Below, piece by piece: positions 23,958 through 31,242 of a stretch of DNA of 33,369 bases. The stretch comes from a virus, in IMG/VR virus record IMGVR_UViG_3300030382_003405, positions 1 to 33,369 of that record; one strand, 5' to 3'. Every line of letters begins with the position of its first letter. The stretch's first letter is position 1. The translations under genes and the position numbers were made by a program. Under the pieces are notes generated by a model. It did not search any database, was not told the DNA's origin, and was given only the letters and a program-made list of their open reading frames with translations.

Positions 23958-25286
23958 TCACATCGTCATCCCGGCGAACCTGGAGCCGCCCGCGACACCG
24001 AGGACGTCAGCGATCCGATCCTGGGTTCGAGGTCCTCGGACCGGTGCCTCGCGGTGGATCCAATAGCCGATGGCGTCGGAGGCGTGAGTGAGGTTCCGGT
24101 CGCCGGTCTTGTCGATGATGCGGGACCCGTCCTTCCACGCGACCCGCGCCAGGTCGTCGAGCAGTCGTTTGCATTGCGGGTGGATCACGACCCGGTCCTC
24201 GCGTAGCTCTCGATTGACCGCGTTGATCCGGTCCACGATCGGCGGGTTCGCCTTCGGCACGTCGGACCCGAGGAACCGTGTCCCGAACGCGGGCCGGAAG
24301 ACCTCGTCGATCAGACGATAATCGGAGACCGCCGCCTTCGTCGATCGGCTCGACCCCGCCGCGTCGCCGTAGACTAACACGTCGCCCTCCCAGTGGCCGA
24401 AGCGCCGGACGAACTCGGCCGCGACCTCGGGCGTATCACTGCCGCCGGAGATCGTGATCTCGTCGTGGATCCAGAACCGACGACCGTCGAACCACCCGAT
24501 CAGCGTGCAAGCCGGGTCTACGTTGAAGTCCCAAGCGTGGACGAGCGGACCTGGTGGAGCGAACTCGAACTCCTCGACGTGTCGGTCCCGGTCGAACCCG
24601 GTGTAGACCTGGCCCCGGTGAAGGTCGACGAACTCGCCGAGCAGGTATGCGCGTTGCTGGTCGGCGTCGTAGTCCGCTTCGAGGGACGCGACGAACTCGT
24701 CCGGTAGCGTGACGTTCTCGGAGGTCGGCGCCCGAAAGACCTCGTAGTCGTCGCGGTCACCCTTGCCGAACGTGTTCCATACCCAGTTGAATCCTTCCGG
24801 CGTCGTCGTGATCGCGAGCCCGTGGCGCCGGGCGTTCGGATCACGGACGCGGGAGAGCGCGACCTGGAACACCGAGTAATCCATCAGCGCGGCCTCGTCG
24901 AGAATGGCCCACGCGAGGTTCAGACCCTTCAGCTTCCGAGCGTCCTCGCCGGATCGGAATATGATCTCGGCGCCGAACCACGGAAGGCGGATCTTCCAGG
25001 CGGACCGGATCTCCTCGAATGGGATGTCGTTCGCCTCGAGGATCTCGATCATCGTCCTGTAGGTCGTGTCCGACATCATCCGATACGTCGGCGAAATGAT
25101 CGCCCCGACGGTCCCGGTCCCGGCGTTGGCGGCGGATAAGTAGATCGCTTCCCAGCACGCCGCCCAGGTCTTTCCCGCTCCATATCCACCGATGAACGCC
25201 TTGCGCGGAGCGGTCGACCGATGAAACGCGGCCTGGGCCGGGAAGGCGTCGTATCCGATCGTGGACGTTCCGCTAGTGTCGGCCAT
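23958..25286 (-). CDS. terL: Terminase large subunit
   Basis: 442 residues, normal length. Walker A GGYGAGKT (33-40), Walker B AWAILDEA (125-132) and the coupling motif TTP (about 160-163) define the packaging ATPase. The nuclease domain shows Asp253 in AWDFNVDP, Asp308 in YGDAAGSS and Asp404 in THASDAIGYW. It cuts phage DNA and pumps it through the portal. Its start overlaps the small subunit gene by 14 nt, and the portal gene follows after a 49-nt gap. Confidence 0.95.
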   Translation of the reverse strand: MADTSGTSTIGYDAFPAQAAFHRSTAPRKAFIGGYGAGKTWAACWEAIYLSAANAGTGTVGAIISPTYRMMSDTTYRTMIEILEANDIPFEEIRSAWKIRLPWFGAEIIFRSGEDARKLKGLNLAWAILDEAALMDYSVFQVALSRVRDPNARRHGLAITTTPEGFNWVWNTFGKGDRDDYEVFRAPTSENVTLPDEFVASLEADYDADQQRAYLLGEFVDLHRGQVYTGFDRDRHVEEFEFAPPGPLVHAWDFNVDPACTLIGWFDGRRFWIHDEITISGGSDTPEVAAEFVRRFGHWEGDVLVYGDAAGSSRSTKAAVSDYRLIDEVFRPAFGTRFLGSDVPKANPPIVDRINAVNRELREDRVVIHPQCKRLLDDLARVAWKDGSRIIDKTGDRNLTHASDAIGYWIHREAPVRGPRTQDRIADVLGVAGGSRFAGMTM

Positions 25287-25698
25287 TGACCGATCCGTTC
25301 GAGGTCCCGTTCACGGCGACCTCCTGCTCGACGGTCCTGTCTCGAACCTCGACGATCACCTTCTGCTGGTCCGGATTCGCGTATGGATTCTGGTCGCCGA
25401 ACTCCATCTTGCACCGGGACCGAAGCCAGAAGATCGTCGCCCTCGTGGACCCGGCGCGGATCTGCTTGTGGAGTTCCGCCATCACGGTCGCGGCGCCTTT
25501 CGCTCGGGCCATATCGAGGGACGTTGCGAAATCCTTGTCCCGCTCCTTCCATCGGAGGACCGTGGACGGATGGACGCCGACGAACTGCGCGATGGAGCGA
25601 TCGACGAAGCCAAGCTGGGCCATCATCTCGGCCTGCTTGCGGATCTCGTCGTCAAGTTTCGTCGGTCGGCCGGTCTTCTTCTTCTCGTTCTTCGCCAT
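25273..25698 (-). CDS. terS: Terminase small subunit
   Basis: 141 residues from ATG 25698 (MAKNEKKKTGRPTKLDDEIR); an in-frame ATG at 25731 is possible and the ribosome-binding site is weak for both. A helix-turn-helix is visible at MAQLGFVDRSIAQFVGVHPS followed by TVLRWKERD, then helical oligomerisation (ARAKGAATVMAELHKQ, TRATIFWLRSRC). It recognises the packaging site on phage DNA. It lies directly before terL and overlaps both flanking genes. Confidence 0.85.
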   Translation of the reverse strand: MAKNEKKKTGRPTKLDDEIRKQAEMMAQLGFVDRSIAQFVGVHPSTVLRWKERDKDFATSLDMARAKGAATVMAELHKQIRAGSTRATIFWLRSRCKMEFGDQNPYANPDQQKVIVEVRDRTVEQEVAVNGTSNGSVNGRH

Positions 25699-25879
25699 GC
25701 GGGAACCGTAGCACGTCGACCATTCCATCATCGAAGATCGCGGCGTCCGATAGCCGGTCAAGCGTCGACGGTCCGGTCGGCGTTTCCATCCTGAACGGGC
25801 AGCAATAGCCGACGGGATCCACCGATGCGCGTCGCAGAATCAGCCCGGCACGCAATCGGGACGCGGGTGTTCGGCTCAT
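25652..25879 (-). CDS. Hypothetical protein (75 aa)
   Basis: Starts MSRTPASRLRAGLILRRASV at an ATGA overlap with the nuclease gene (25876-25879) and ends with very acidic GEEREEEDRPTDE inside the terminase small subunit gene (47-nt overlap). The middle has CCPF. No family seen. The coupling supports translation, but the overlap with terS makes it less certain than its neighbours. Confidence 0.45.
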   Translation of the reverse strand: MSRTPASRLRAGLILRRASVDPVGYCCPFRMETPTGPSTLDRLSDAAIFDDGMVDVLRFPHGEEREEEDRPTDET

Positions 25880-26325
25880 CCTTTCGCATCCGGATCGTTG
25901 CCACACTCCTCGCAGGGCGCCCGATGATAGCCGGGCAGCGGCTGCCAGGGATTCACCTCTTGCCCTGCGTTTTCTGGTTTCGGCCCTCCGGCATCCTGGA
26001 CGAGCTGGATCCAGTCGGCCATCTTCATAACGACCACCGAGTCCTTCACGTAGTCCTCTTTGATGACGGCGACGGGAATGTCTCCGACCAGTCCGTCCAT
26101 GGAGGCCGCAAACTGCGCTTGCTTCATCGCCGCCAGCGGACGAGGCCGGGCGCCGACCTTCGCTTCGATCCAGAATCGGCCAAGGCGCACGTCGGGCTCG
26201 AAGGACCGGGCAGCCTGGAGTCCCCGCAGGATCGTGACGGGAGAATCAGGGAATGCTTTCTTGAACAAGCGAATCAGATAACGCTCGAAGTCGTGCCCTT
26301 TGCGGCGGGACGCCTTGCCGCCCAT
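25876..26325 (-). CDS. Holliday-junction-resolvase-like PD-(D/E)XK nuclease
   Basis: 149 residues. SRRKGHDFERYLIRLFKKAF (Glu14), then SFEPDVRLG (Asp45) and FWIEAKVG (Glu54, Lys56) give the E...D...ExK core used by Hjc-like and VRR-NUC-like phage resolvases. A C-terminal CEEC pair may bind zinc. The upstream gene ends 1 nt before its start. It likely resolves branched DNA before packaging, fitting its place just before the terminase genes. Confidence 0.72.
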   Translation of the reverse strand: MGGKASRRKGHDFERYLIRLFKKAFPDSPVTILRGLQAARSFEPDVRLGRFWIEAKVGARPRPLAAMKQAQFAASMDGLVGDIPVAVIKEDYVKDSVVVMKMADWIQLVQDAGGPKPENAGQEVNPWQPLPGYHRAPCEECGNDPDAKG

Positions 26326-26787
26326 CTATTCGCCCACCCTCGTCTCGGTCGTCCCGTCTACAAGAGACACGCCCTTCCCGTCCACGCTGATCGAGCGCGG
26401 TGCCTGGATGTGGGTGATGAGTTCCTGGGCGACTGTTGAACTTCTCTCCTCCGACTTCTTCAGGTTCTCGATAAGTTGCTGCGCCACGATCGACTGCCGC
26501 TCCTCGACTCGCTTCAAGTTGTCGATCAGTTCTCGCGCAACCATGGACATCGGGTCCTCGGTGTCTGCCCCGGTCATGCTTTGGAGGCAGAGACACAAAG
26601 CGCCCACGACTGCGGTGATCATTGCGCTGAGGATTCCAATTGAATCTCCGTCTACGTAGAGGCTACTGAACACCATGATGCAGACCAGAACAACGATGGC
26701 GATCAGGCTGCCCTTGGCAAGCCAGACTGCTGCCGCGTCCTTTAGGTTGCTCCCGCCTTGTGATGGTTCATTCTTCAGTTGCGGCAT
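26326..26787 (-). CDS. Two-segment membrane protein with repeated coiled-coil tail (153 aa)
   Basis: Two hydrophobic segments are visible: AKGSLIAIVVLVCIMVFSSL (about 24-43) and GILSAMITAVVGALCLCLQS (51-70). They are followed by two full 18-residue repeats and part of a third (ARELIDNLKRVEER, AQQLIENLKKSEER, AQELITHIQ). GGAAGAGG precedes the start, which overlaps the prior tiny gene by 20 nt. The protein is likely anchored in the inner membrane with a helical cytoplasmic rod. Unusual in a replication-to-packaging position; it may be an exclusion or host-takeover factor. Function unknown. Confidence 0.65.
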   Translation of the reverse strand: MPQLKNEPSQGGSNLKDAAAVWLAKGSLIAIVVLVCIMVFSSLYVDGDSIGILSAMITAVVGALCLCLQSMTGADTEDPMSMVARELIDNLKRVEERQSIVAQQLIENLKKSEERSSTVAQELITHIQAPRSISVDGKGVSLVDGTTETRVGE

Positions 26788-26917
26788 CGTCCTCTTCCTT
26801 TCTCATCTGCTTCATGCGTTCAATTTCCGCTCGAATCTCGTCCGGCGCATTCGCATCCCCATTGAAGAGTCGTTGAAGCATATCCACCTGTCGAGCAAGC
26901 ATCTCGTCTGGTGTCAT
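26768..26917 (-). CDS. Small acidic helical protein (49 aa)
   Basis: Reads MTPDEMLARQVDMLQRLFNG then IRAEIERMKQMRKEEDD. It is coupled by a 4-nt ATGA overlap to the basic 44-residue gene upstream and overlaps the next gene. Its acid-rich helix next to a very basic protein suggests a possible paired function, which is inference. Too short for a family call. Confidence 0.6.
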   Translation of the reverse strand: MTPDEMLARQVDMLQRLFNGDANAPDEIRAEIERMKQMRKEEDDAATEE

Positions 26918-27048
26918 CCGTCCACCCTCCGATCGCGTGCCTTCCGCTTCTTCCGCAGGTGCTTCCGCCTCCGCTTTGAGAGACGTCCGGCTCGGGCCTT
27001 CCCGCCGACGCGGTGATTCGATCCGCCGGTGATTCGCTTGTCGGTCAT
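26914..27048 (-). CDS. Small strongly basic protein (44 aa)
   Basis: Reads MTDKRITGGSNHRVGGKARA then GRLSKRRRKHLRKKRKARDR and ends with VDG. Over a third of residues are Lys or Arg, so nucleic-acid binding is likely. ATGA overlaps with the cytosine methylase stop (27045-27048) and with the next start (26914-26917) support real translation. Function unknown. Confidence 0.62.
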   Translation of the reverse strand: MTDKRITGGSNHRVGGKARAGRLSKRRRKHLRKKRKARDRRVDG

Positions 27049-28115
27049 CGTTCTACCCTTTCGCGTTCGATCTCTACGATCCGCCTTCCGGCCCGGTAGG
27101 CGACCTGGGGAACGACGGCGTTTCCGAGGGCTCGGAGCTTGGCGACTCGTTCAGGACATCCGCGTACCACTCGCGGTATCGGTCGATCTCCGAAGCCGTC
27201 GCCTCCTCGCTCAAGTGCAGCCAGCGCACCGGGAATCCCATTAGCCAGCACACCCAAACAGGGCTCAGGGAGCCAAGCGCCTTCCCCGTGCGTTGATCTC
27301 GAACATGGATCTCCCGGCCTAGCAGACTGTTCACGGGGACATTCTGGCACGATTTTGCCGATCCGTCCTTCCAGTCCCGCGCCGTCGGCGTCGGCCACAT
27401 CTTCCCGCTGCGGGCCGGAGCTGCTCCCACTGCGCCCGTCAATGTTGGATAGTCGCGGCCGTTCGCCGTCTGATATCCGTGCCGCCTGGTCGCCTCCGAG
27501 ACCGTCGGCGTCGGCCACATCTGGACCACCTCCGAAAGTCCCGGTCCCCCTTGCGCGTTCGGTCCCCTGATGCCGAAATGGGCCTCGCTCGCCTTCGGCG
27601 TTGGCCACATCGCCGTGCCTGGTGGCAATGATGAAAAGCCGATCCCGACGGTGAGGGGCGCCGACGGCGGCCGCCGGGATATGATCCCATTCCGCATCGA
27701 ACCCGCTCTCGTGAAGGTCACAGAGAACTCGGTCGAATCCCAAGGAAAGGTGACCTGGCACGTTTTCAAAGAGCGCGTAGCGGGGTCGTATAGCGCGTAG
27801 GATTCGGACGACATCGGGCCAGAGGTGCCTCGGGTCGTTTTCGCCCTGGCGGTTGCCGGAGTAACTGAAGGGTTGGCAGGGATACCCGCCGACGAGGACG
27901 TCGACCGCCTCGAGGTCGGTGGGGTCGATCGTTTTGACATCGTCGAATCTCCTAACGTCGGGCCAATGGTGCGCGAGAACTTTCTGACAGAACGGATCGA
28001 TCTCGACCTGCCAGCGGACCTCGAAACCGAGCCACTCCAGGCCGAGGTCGAGACCGCCGATCCCCGAGAAGAGAGAGCCGACGGTCAGCCGCCGATCAGG
28101 CATCATCCGGTCCAT
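27045..28115 (-). CDS. C5-cytosine DNA methyltransferase (Dcm-type)
   Basis: 356 residues. Motifs in order: I, LFSGIGGLDLGLE (15-27); IV, GGYPCQPFS with catalytic Cys80; VI, ENVPG (117-121); VIII-like, GAPHRRDRLFI (152-162); X, LRALGNAVVPQVAYRAGR (328-345). Residues 165-290, the target-recognition region, carry three repeats DVA(N/D)A(E/D)G at 169, 199 and 239. It methylates cytosine in a specific site, likely protecting phage DNA; no restriction partner is visible. The start at 28115 overlaps the previous gene by 20 nt; 28106 and 28103 are alternatives. A second long frame overlaps it. Confidence 0.92.
   Translation of the reverse strand: MDRMMPDRRLTVGSLFSGIGGLDLGLEWLGFEVRWQVEIDPFCQKVLAHHWPDVRRFDDVKTIDPTDLEAVDVLVGGYPCQPFSYSGNRQGENDPRHLWPDVVRILRAIRPRYALFENVPGHLSLGFDRVLCDLHESGFDAEWDHIPAAAVGAPHRRDRLFIIATRHGDVANAEGERGPFRHQGTERARGTGTFGGGPDVADADGLGGDQAARISDGERPRLSNIDGRSGSSSGPQREDVADADGAGLEGRIGKIVPECPREQSARPGDPCSRSTHGEGAWLPEPCLGVLANGIPGALAALERGGDGFGDRPIPRVVRGCPERVAKLRALGNAVVPQVAYRAGRRIVEIERERVER
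27074..27814 (-). CDS. Out-of-frame open frame inside the cytosine methylase gene (MWPTP-repeat protein candidate)
   Basis: On the same strand but another frame than the methylase, open from 27940 to 27074. From ATG 27814 (MSSESYALYDPATRSLK) it gives 246 residues with FPWDSTEFSVTFTRAGSMRN, three MWPTP motifs (MWPTPKASEAH, MWPTPTVSEATRR, MWPTPTARDWKDG) and LSPVWVCWLMGFPVRWL near the end. From memory, this order (WPRSGxMRNG, WPTPT, EWLMGFPIGW) occurs in many phage database proteins. It may be a real overlapping gene or a widely mis-annotated shadow; the ribosome-binding site is weak. Confidence 0.35.
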   Translation of the reverse strand: MSSESYALYDPATRSLKTCQVTFPWDSTEFSVTFTRAGSMRNGIISRRPPSAPLTVGIGFSSLPPGTAMWPTPKASEAHFGIRGPNAQGGPGLSEVVQMWPTPTVSEATRRHGYQTANGRDYPTLTGAVGAAPARSGKMWPTPTARDWKDGSAKSCQNVPVNSLLGREIHVRDQRTGKALGSLSPVWVCWLMGFPVRWLHLSEEATASEIDRYREWYADVLNESPSSEPSETPSFPRSPTGPEGGS

Positions 28116-28299
28116 TCGGGAGCGCCCACCGCTCGATCGCTTCGATGAATTCGTGCTCTCTCACTCCGTCGGGATTCTTGCCGACGTCGAGTCCGATGAT
28201 TTGAGCGAGTGCGACCAACTCCATGCCTCGGAAGTTCCCACCCCGGACCGAGGCGAGAATCTGCATTCGGTCCTCGGTCGTCCATTTCTTCGTCGTCAT
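28096..28299 (-). CDS. Hypothetical protein (67 aa)
   Basis: Starts MTTKKWTTEDRMQILASVRG and includes MELVALAQIIGLDVGKN and EFIEAIERWALPNG. It is coupled to the N4/N6 methylase gene by an ATGA overlap (28296-28299) and overlaps the cytosine methylase start. The small, mostly helical protein sits between two methylase genes, so it might assist one of them, but no motif shows this. Confidence 0.6.
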   Translation of the reverse strand: MTTKKWTTEDRMQILASVRGGNFRGMELVALAQIIGLDVGKNPDGVREHEFIEAIERWALPNGPDDA

Positions 28300-29318
28300 C
28301 GCTCCGCCTCAATTTCTGCGACGAGGCTCGAGCCGTTGATTGTGTCCGCTGCATGGATCATTGATTCGAGAGTCATCTGTTTCGACTCTGAATGTCGGAT
28401 GCTCTCCATATTTCGGATCGCTTGGCGGAAGTATGTGTCCTTGAGTTCTATCCCAATTCCGCGCCGTCCATTCATCACGGCGCTATATACTTCAGACCCG
28501 ACTCCCATAAACGGCGTGATGACGGTCTCGCCCGGATTGCTCCACAAAGTTAGGCATCGTTCGATAACGTCTAGCTGTAGCGGGTGAACGTGTTTCTCGT
28601 CATCTTCGCCCCGAGCTTCCTTGAATGGAAGCACGCGGTCCAATCGAACATCGTCCCAGAATGCCGACGCATATTGACGCCAGATCCAATGAGAGAACCG
28701 GTTCATTTTTTGGTCGCCGTCATATCCTTCAAACGCTGCGTATTCCTCGGGCATCTCTCTCGCACCCGCATATTCATGGAGCCCGGTCGGATGCGCTATT
28801 GGGACTGGGTTCGTTCCACCGCGACGGAAGACGAGCAGGTAATCCGCGCTCGCGTTTGAGCATCGGCTGGAATCGTCGACGATTGACTTGTGCGCGAGGC
28901 TCTTCATCATCGTCCTATTCCGGACCCCCAGCGGCTCTTTCCATACAGAATATCGGGCCGCGTAACGGAATCCTATTTTCTGATGGAGCCGAATAATGTC
29001 GCCGGGAAAATCTATTAGGCTATCGCAGCCCGTATTCCCACTCGGGACATCCATGCAATGGACGGCGGTCATCCGCCCCGGCATCGTAAGACGATATAAG
29101 TCACGAACGACAAATTCGTAATGCTCAAAGAACTCGTCATACCCGGCACAATTCGACATGTCACGCTCGCTCGACGAGTATTGATACAGTCCAGCGAATG
29201 GGGGCGAATATATCGAAAGGTGGACGCTTCCAGACGGAAGGCCCGGCATCACCTCGCAGCAATCGCCGCGATATATCGCATAATCGTCTGTCACTCGTTG
29301 ATCCATGATTAGATCCAT
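28296..29318 (-). CDS. N4-cytosine/N6-adenine DNA methyltransferase (beta group)
   Basis: 340 residues. Catalytic motif IV SPPF (38-41) comes before motif I PFMGVGS (269-275), with HPLQLDVIER at 245-254 and GIGIEL at 288-293, the order of the beta group. SPPF occurs in N4-cytosine and some N6-adenine enzymes. It likely marks phage DNA against host restriction, or toggles binding of phage proteins. It overlaps the helicase gene by 10 nt. No restriction endonuclease gene lies nearby. Confidence 0.88.
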   Translation of the reverse strand: MDLIMDQRVTDDYAIYRGDCCEVMPGLPSGSVHLSIYSPPFAGLYQYSSSERDMSNCAGYDEFFEHYEFVVRDLYRLTMPGRMTAVHCMDVPSGNTGCDSLIDFPGDIIRLHQKIGFRYAARYSVWKEPLGVRNRTMMKSLAHKSIVDDSSRCSNASADYLLVFRRGGTNPVPIAHPTGLHEYAGAREMPEEYAAFEGYDGDQKMNRFSHWIWRQYASAFWDDVRLDRVLPFKEARGEDDEKHVHPLQLDVIERCLTLWSNPGETVITPFMGVGSEVYSAVMNGRRGIGIELKDTYFRQAIRNMESIRHSESKQMTLESMIHAADTINGSSLVAEIEAER

Positions 29319-30676
29319 GTCGGCATCTCCAATTTATTCCCAGGTGAATAACTCCCCCGATCGATCGATAGCTGATCCCGCATATGCCCGACGAGTCGAT
29401 CGAACATGAGATCGGCCGCGTCTGCCTTTTGTTTCAAGTTCTGGAGGACGCCCTCGCCGCTCGGTGTGGTGACGATATCTACCGTCACGGGCCGGTCCTG
29501 GCCAAATCGCCACGATCTCCGGACCGCCTGATACCACTGCTCGAAACTGTGACTCGGGAAATAGGTGTGATGAGCGCAGTGCTGCCAATTCAGGCCGAAC
29601 GCGCCGATCTTCGGCTTCGTGACCATCACGCGATATCGACCTTCGGCGAATCCTAGAAACTTCTCCTCTTTCGCCTCGTCTGTATCGGACCCGCTCACCT
29701 GAACGGCGTCAGGAATGAGCCTCTCCAGTAGATCGCCTTCGGCGTTGTAATGACACCACGCGACCGCCGGATCTGAATGATCGACAAGTTCGGCAACCTT
29801 GGCGCATCGTTCCTCGATCGTTTCGCGCTGCTCTTTCCTCTGTTCATCCAATCCACGAGCGGGAACATGGAATAAATGCCCCTCCATCGGCGCGACATCG
29901 TGAACGATATTCTCGTTGACGTGAAGCGGCGGAAGCGCGAAGCGTTCATCGCTATACCCGAGATCCGACGGACGTCGCACCGCTCGCGCCCATGAACACA
30001 CCCACCGCCAAAAAGGCTCCTCAGCGTGGCCTTTGAGTCGCCATTTTGCCACTCCGCCCCATTGCCGACCCGTCGCGATATTCCCCTGGTCGTTCTTGAA
30101 GAACTTCCCGAGCATATCCGTATATCCGAGTTCGCCGAGTGCTTCGGAACTGGTGCCGAGTTCGTGATAATCATTCGGCGCAGCGGTCGCGGTGCATAGG
30201 AGCCGATATCGCATCTTTCGCATAAACGACGTAATCTCGGCCCGGCGCTTTCCGCTGAAGTTTTTCAGGATGCTCGATTCGTCACATACGACTCCTGCGT
30301 AGTCGTTCGCGTTGAGTTTGTGGAGTTGCTCGTAGTTCGTGACCGTGATCCCTTGACGCCCAGGTCCAGCGCGGTCGCAATCTATGCCGAATTTCTCCGA
30401 CTCTCGAAGCGTCTGATGCGCGACCGCCAGCGGCGTCAAGATTAGAACGTCGCCGCCCGTATGTCGGCGCACATTCTCCGCCCATACAAGCTGCATCGGC
30501 GTCTTTCCTAATCCGCAATCTGCGAAAATTGCCGCACGCCCTCGCCGGATCGCCCACGTCACTAGATCCTGCTGGAAATCGAAGAGAAACGACGGTTCCC
30601 AATTCGGCGCGAATCCGTGGTTCCCTCCTAGCTGGCTCTTCTTTTCAAGAAATCCTCCATATTCTCCATTCCTCAT
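29309..30676 (-). CDS. SNF2/SF2-type DNA helicase or translocase
   Basis: 455 residues from ATG 30676, chosen by its ATGA overlap with the preceding stop; the frame extends upstream but is a shadow there. Motif I ADCGLGKT (52-59), motif Ia LILTPLAVAHQ, motif II DESS (132-135), motif III-like TATAAP (162-167) and motif VI QAVRRSWRFGQ (383-393) define an SF2 helicase close to phage SNF2-type proteins. It probably unwinds or remodels replicating DNA. It sits with replication genes and two methylases. Confidence 0.88.
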   Translation of the reverse strand: MRNGEYGGFLEKKSQLGGNHGFAPNWEPSFLFDFQQDLVTWAIRRGRAAIFADCGLGKTPMQLVWAENVRRHTGGDVLILTPLAVAHQTLRESEKFGIDCDRAGPGRQGITVTNYEQLHKLNANDYAGVVCDESSILKNFSGKRRAEITSFMRKMRYRLLCTATAAPNDYHELGTSSEALGELGYTDMLGKFFKNDQGNIATGRQWGGVAKWRLKGHAEEPFWRWVCSWARAVRRPSDLGYSDERFALPPLHVNENIVHDVAPMEGHLFHVPARGLDEQRKEQRETIEERCAKVAELVDHSDPAVAWCHYNAEGDLLERLIPDAVQVSGSDTDEAKEEKFLGFAEGRYRVMVTKPKIGAFGLNWQHCAHHTYFPSHSFEQWYQAVRRSWRFGQDRPVTVDIVTTPSGEGVLQNLKQKADAADLMFDRLVGHMRDQLSIDRGSYSPGNKLEMPTWI

Positions 30677-31242
30677 CGCTCCACCTCCGTGCCCCAGTCC
30701 GGACCCTCGCCGATCGCGAACACAAGACGCTCGACATCCTCGACGGTCGGATATGGACGCCATCGCGACTCCTCCAGCGCGTCGACGAGTTCGTCCACCG
30801 TGACGACCATCGGAACACCGAGAACGTCGGCGGTCCGGCGGACCCATCGCGCCCAGTGCGTAGCGCGGAACATCATCGAGTCGGATAGGCGCGGACCCAT
30901 CTCCGGCCGACTCGACATCCGGGGCGCGAGCTTGTCGAGTTGGGCGCGGACCTCGGCGCGGTCGCTTGCGGAGATGCCTGGTCGGTCAACGGTCGAGGCA
31001 AGGCGCCGGTAAGTCTCGACGATTTCGCGCCGCCCGTCTTCGGCGTTGCACTCGCGATGGTCGCAAATCAGCACCGCCGAGCGGAGGATCTGTTGCCCAT
31101 CGAAGCGCGGCCAGTGAACGTGACCTGCACCTCGACAAAGCGGGCACACGCTCTTCTCGACGCGGAGTTTCGAGTGCGGTCGTTCCTCGTCGAGCTTCGC
31201 GCACTTCGCGAGCCCTTTGCGGATTTTATCAGGAATCATCAT
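30673..31242 (-). CDS. Zinc-ribbon protein of the replication module (189 aa)
   Basis: Residues 33-36 are CPLC, and CDH-REC follows about 25 residues later, a four-ligand zinc site. The C-terminal part is helical with many Arg/Trp (MFRATHWARWVRRTADVLG, VDELVDALEESRW). AGGAGG stands before the tandem ATGs at 31242/31239. It overlaps the initiator-like gene by 14 nt and the helicase gene by 4 nt, so it may be a helicase loader or primase-like accessory. No named family. Confidence 0.62.
   Translation of the reverse strand: MMIPDKIRKGLAKCAKLDEERPHSKLRVEKSVCPLCRGAGHVHWPRFDGQQILRSAVLICDHRECNAEDGRREIVETYRRLASTVDRPGISASDRAEVRAQLDKLAPRMSSRPEMGPRLSDSMMFRATHWARWVRRTADVLGVPMVVTVDELVDALEESRWRPYPTVEDVERLVFAIGEGPDWGTEVER

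Noticed and set aside
30677-30847. N-terminal extension of the helicase frame
   Set aside because: It lies inside the preceding zinc-ribbon gene, is Arg/Gly-rich, and the ATGA overlap at 30673-30676 marks the start.
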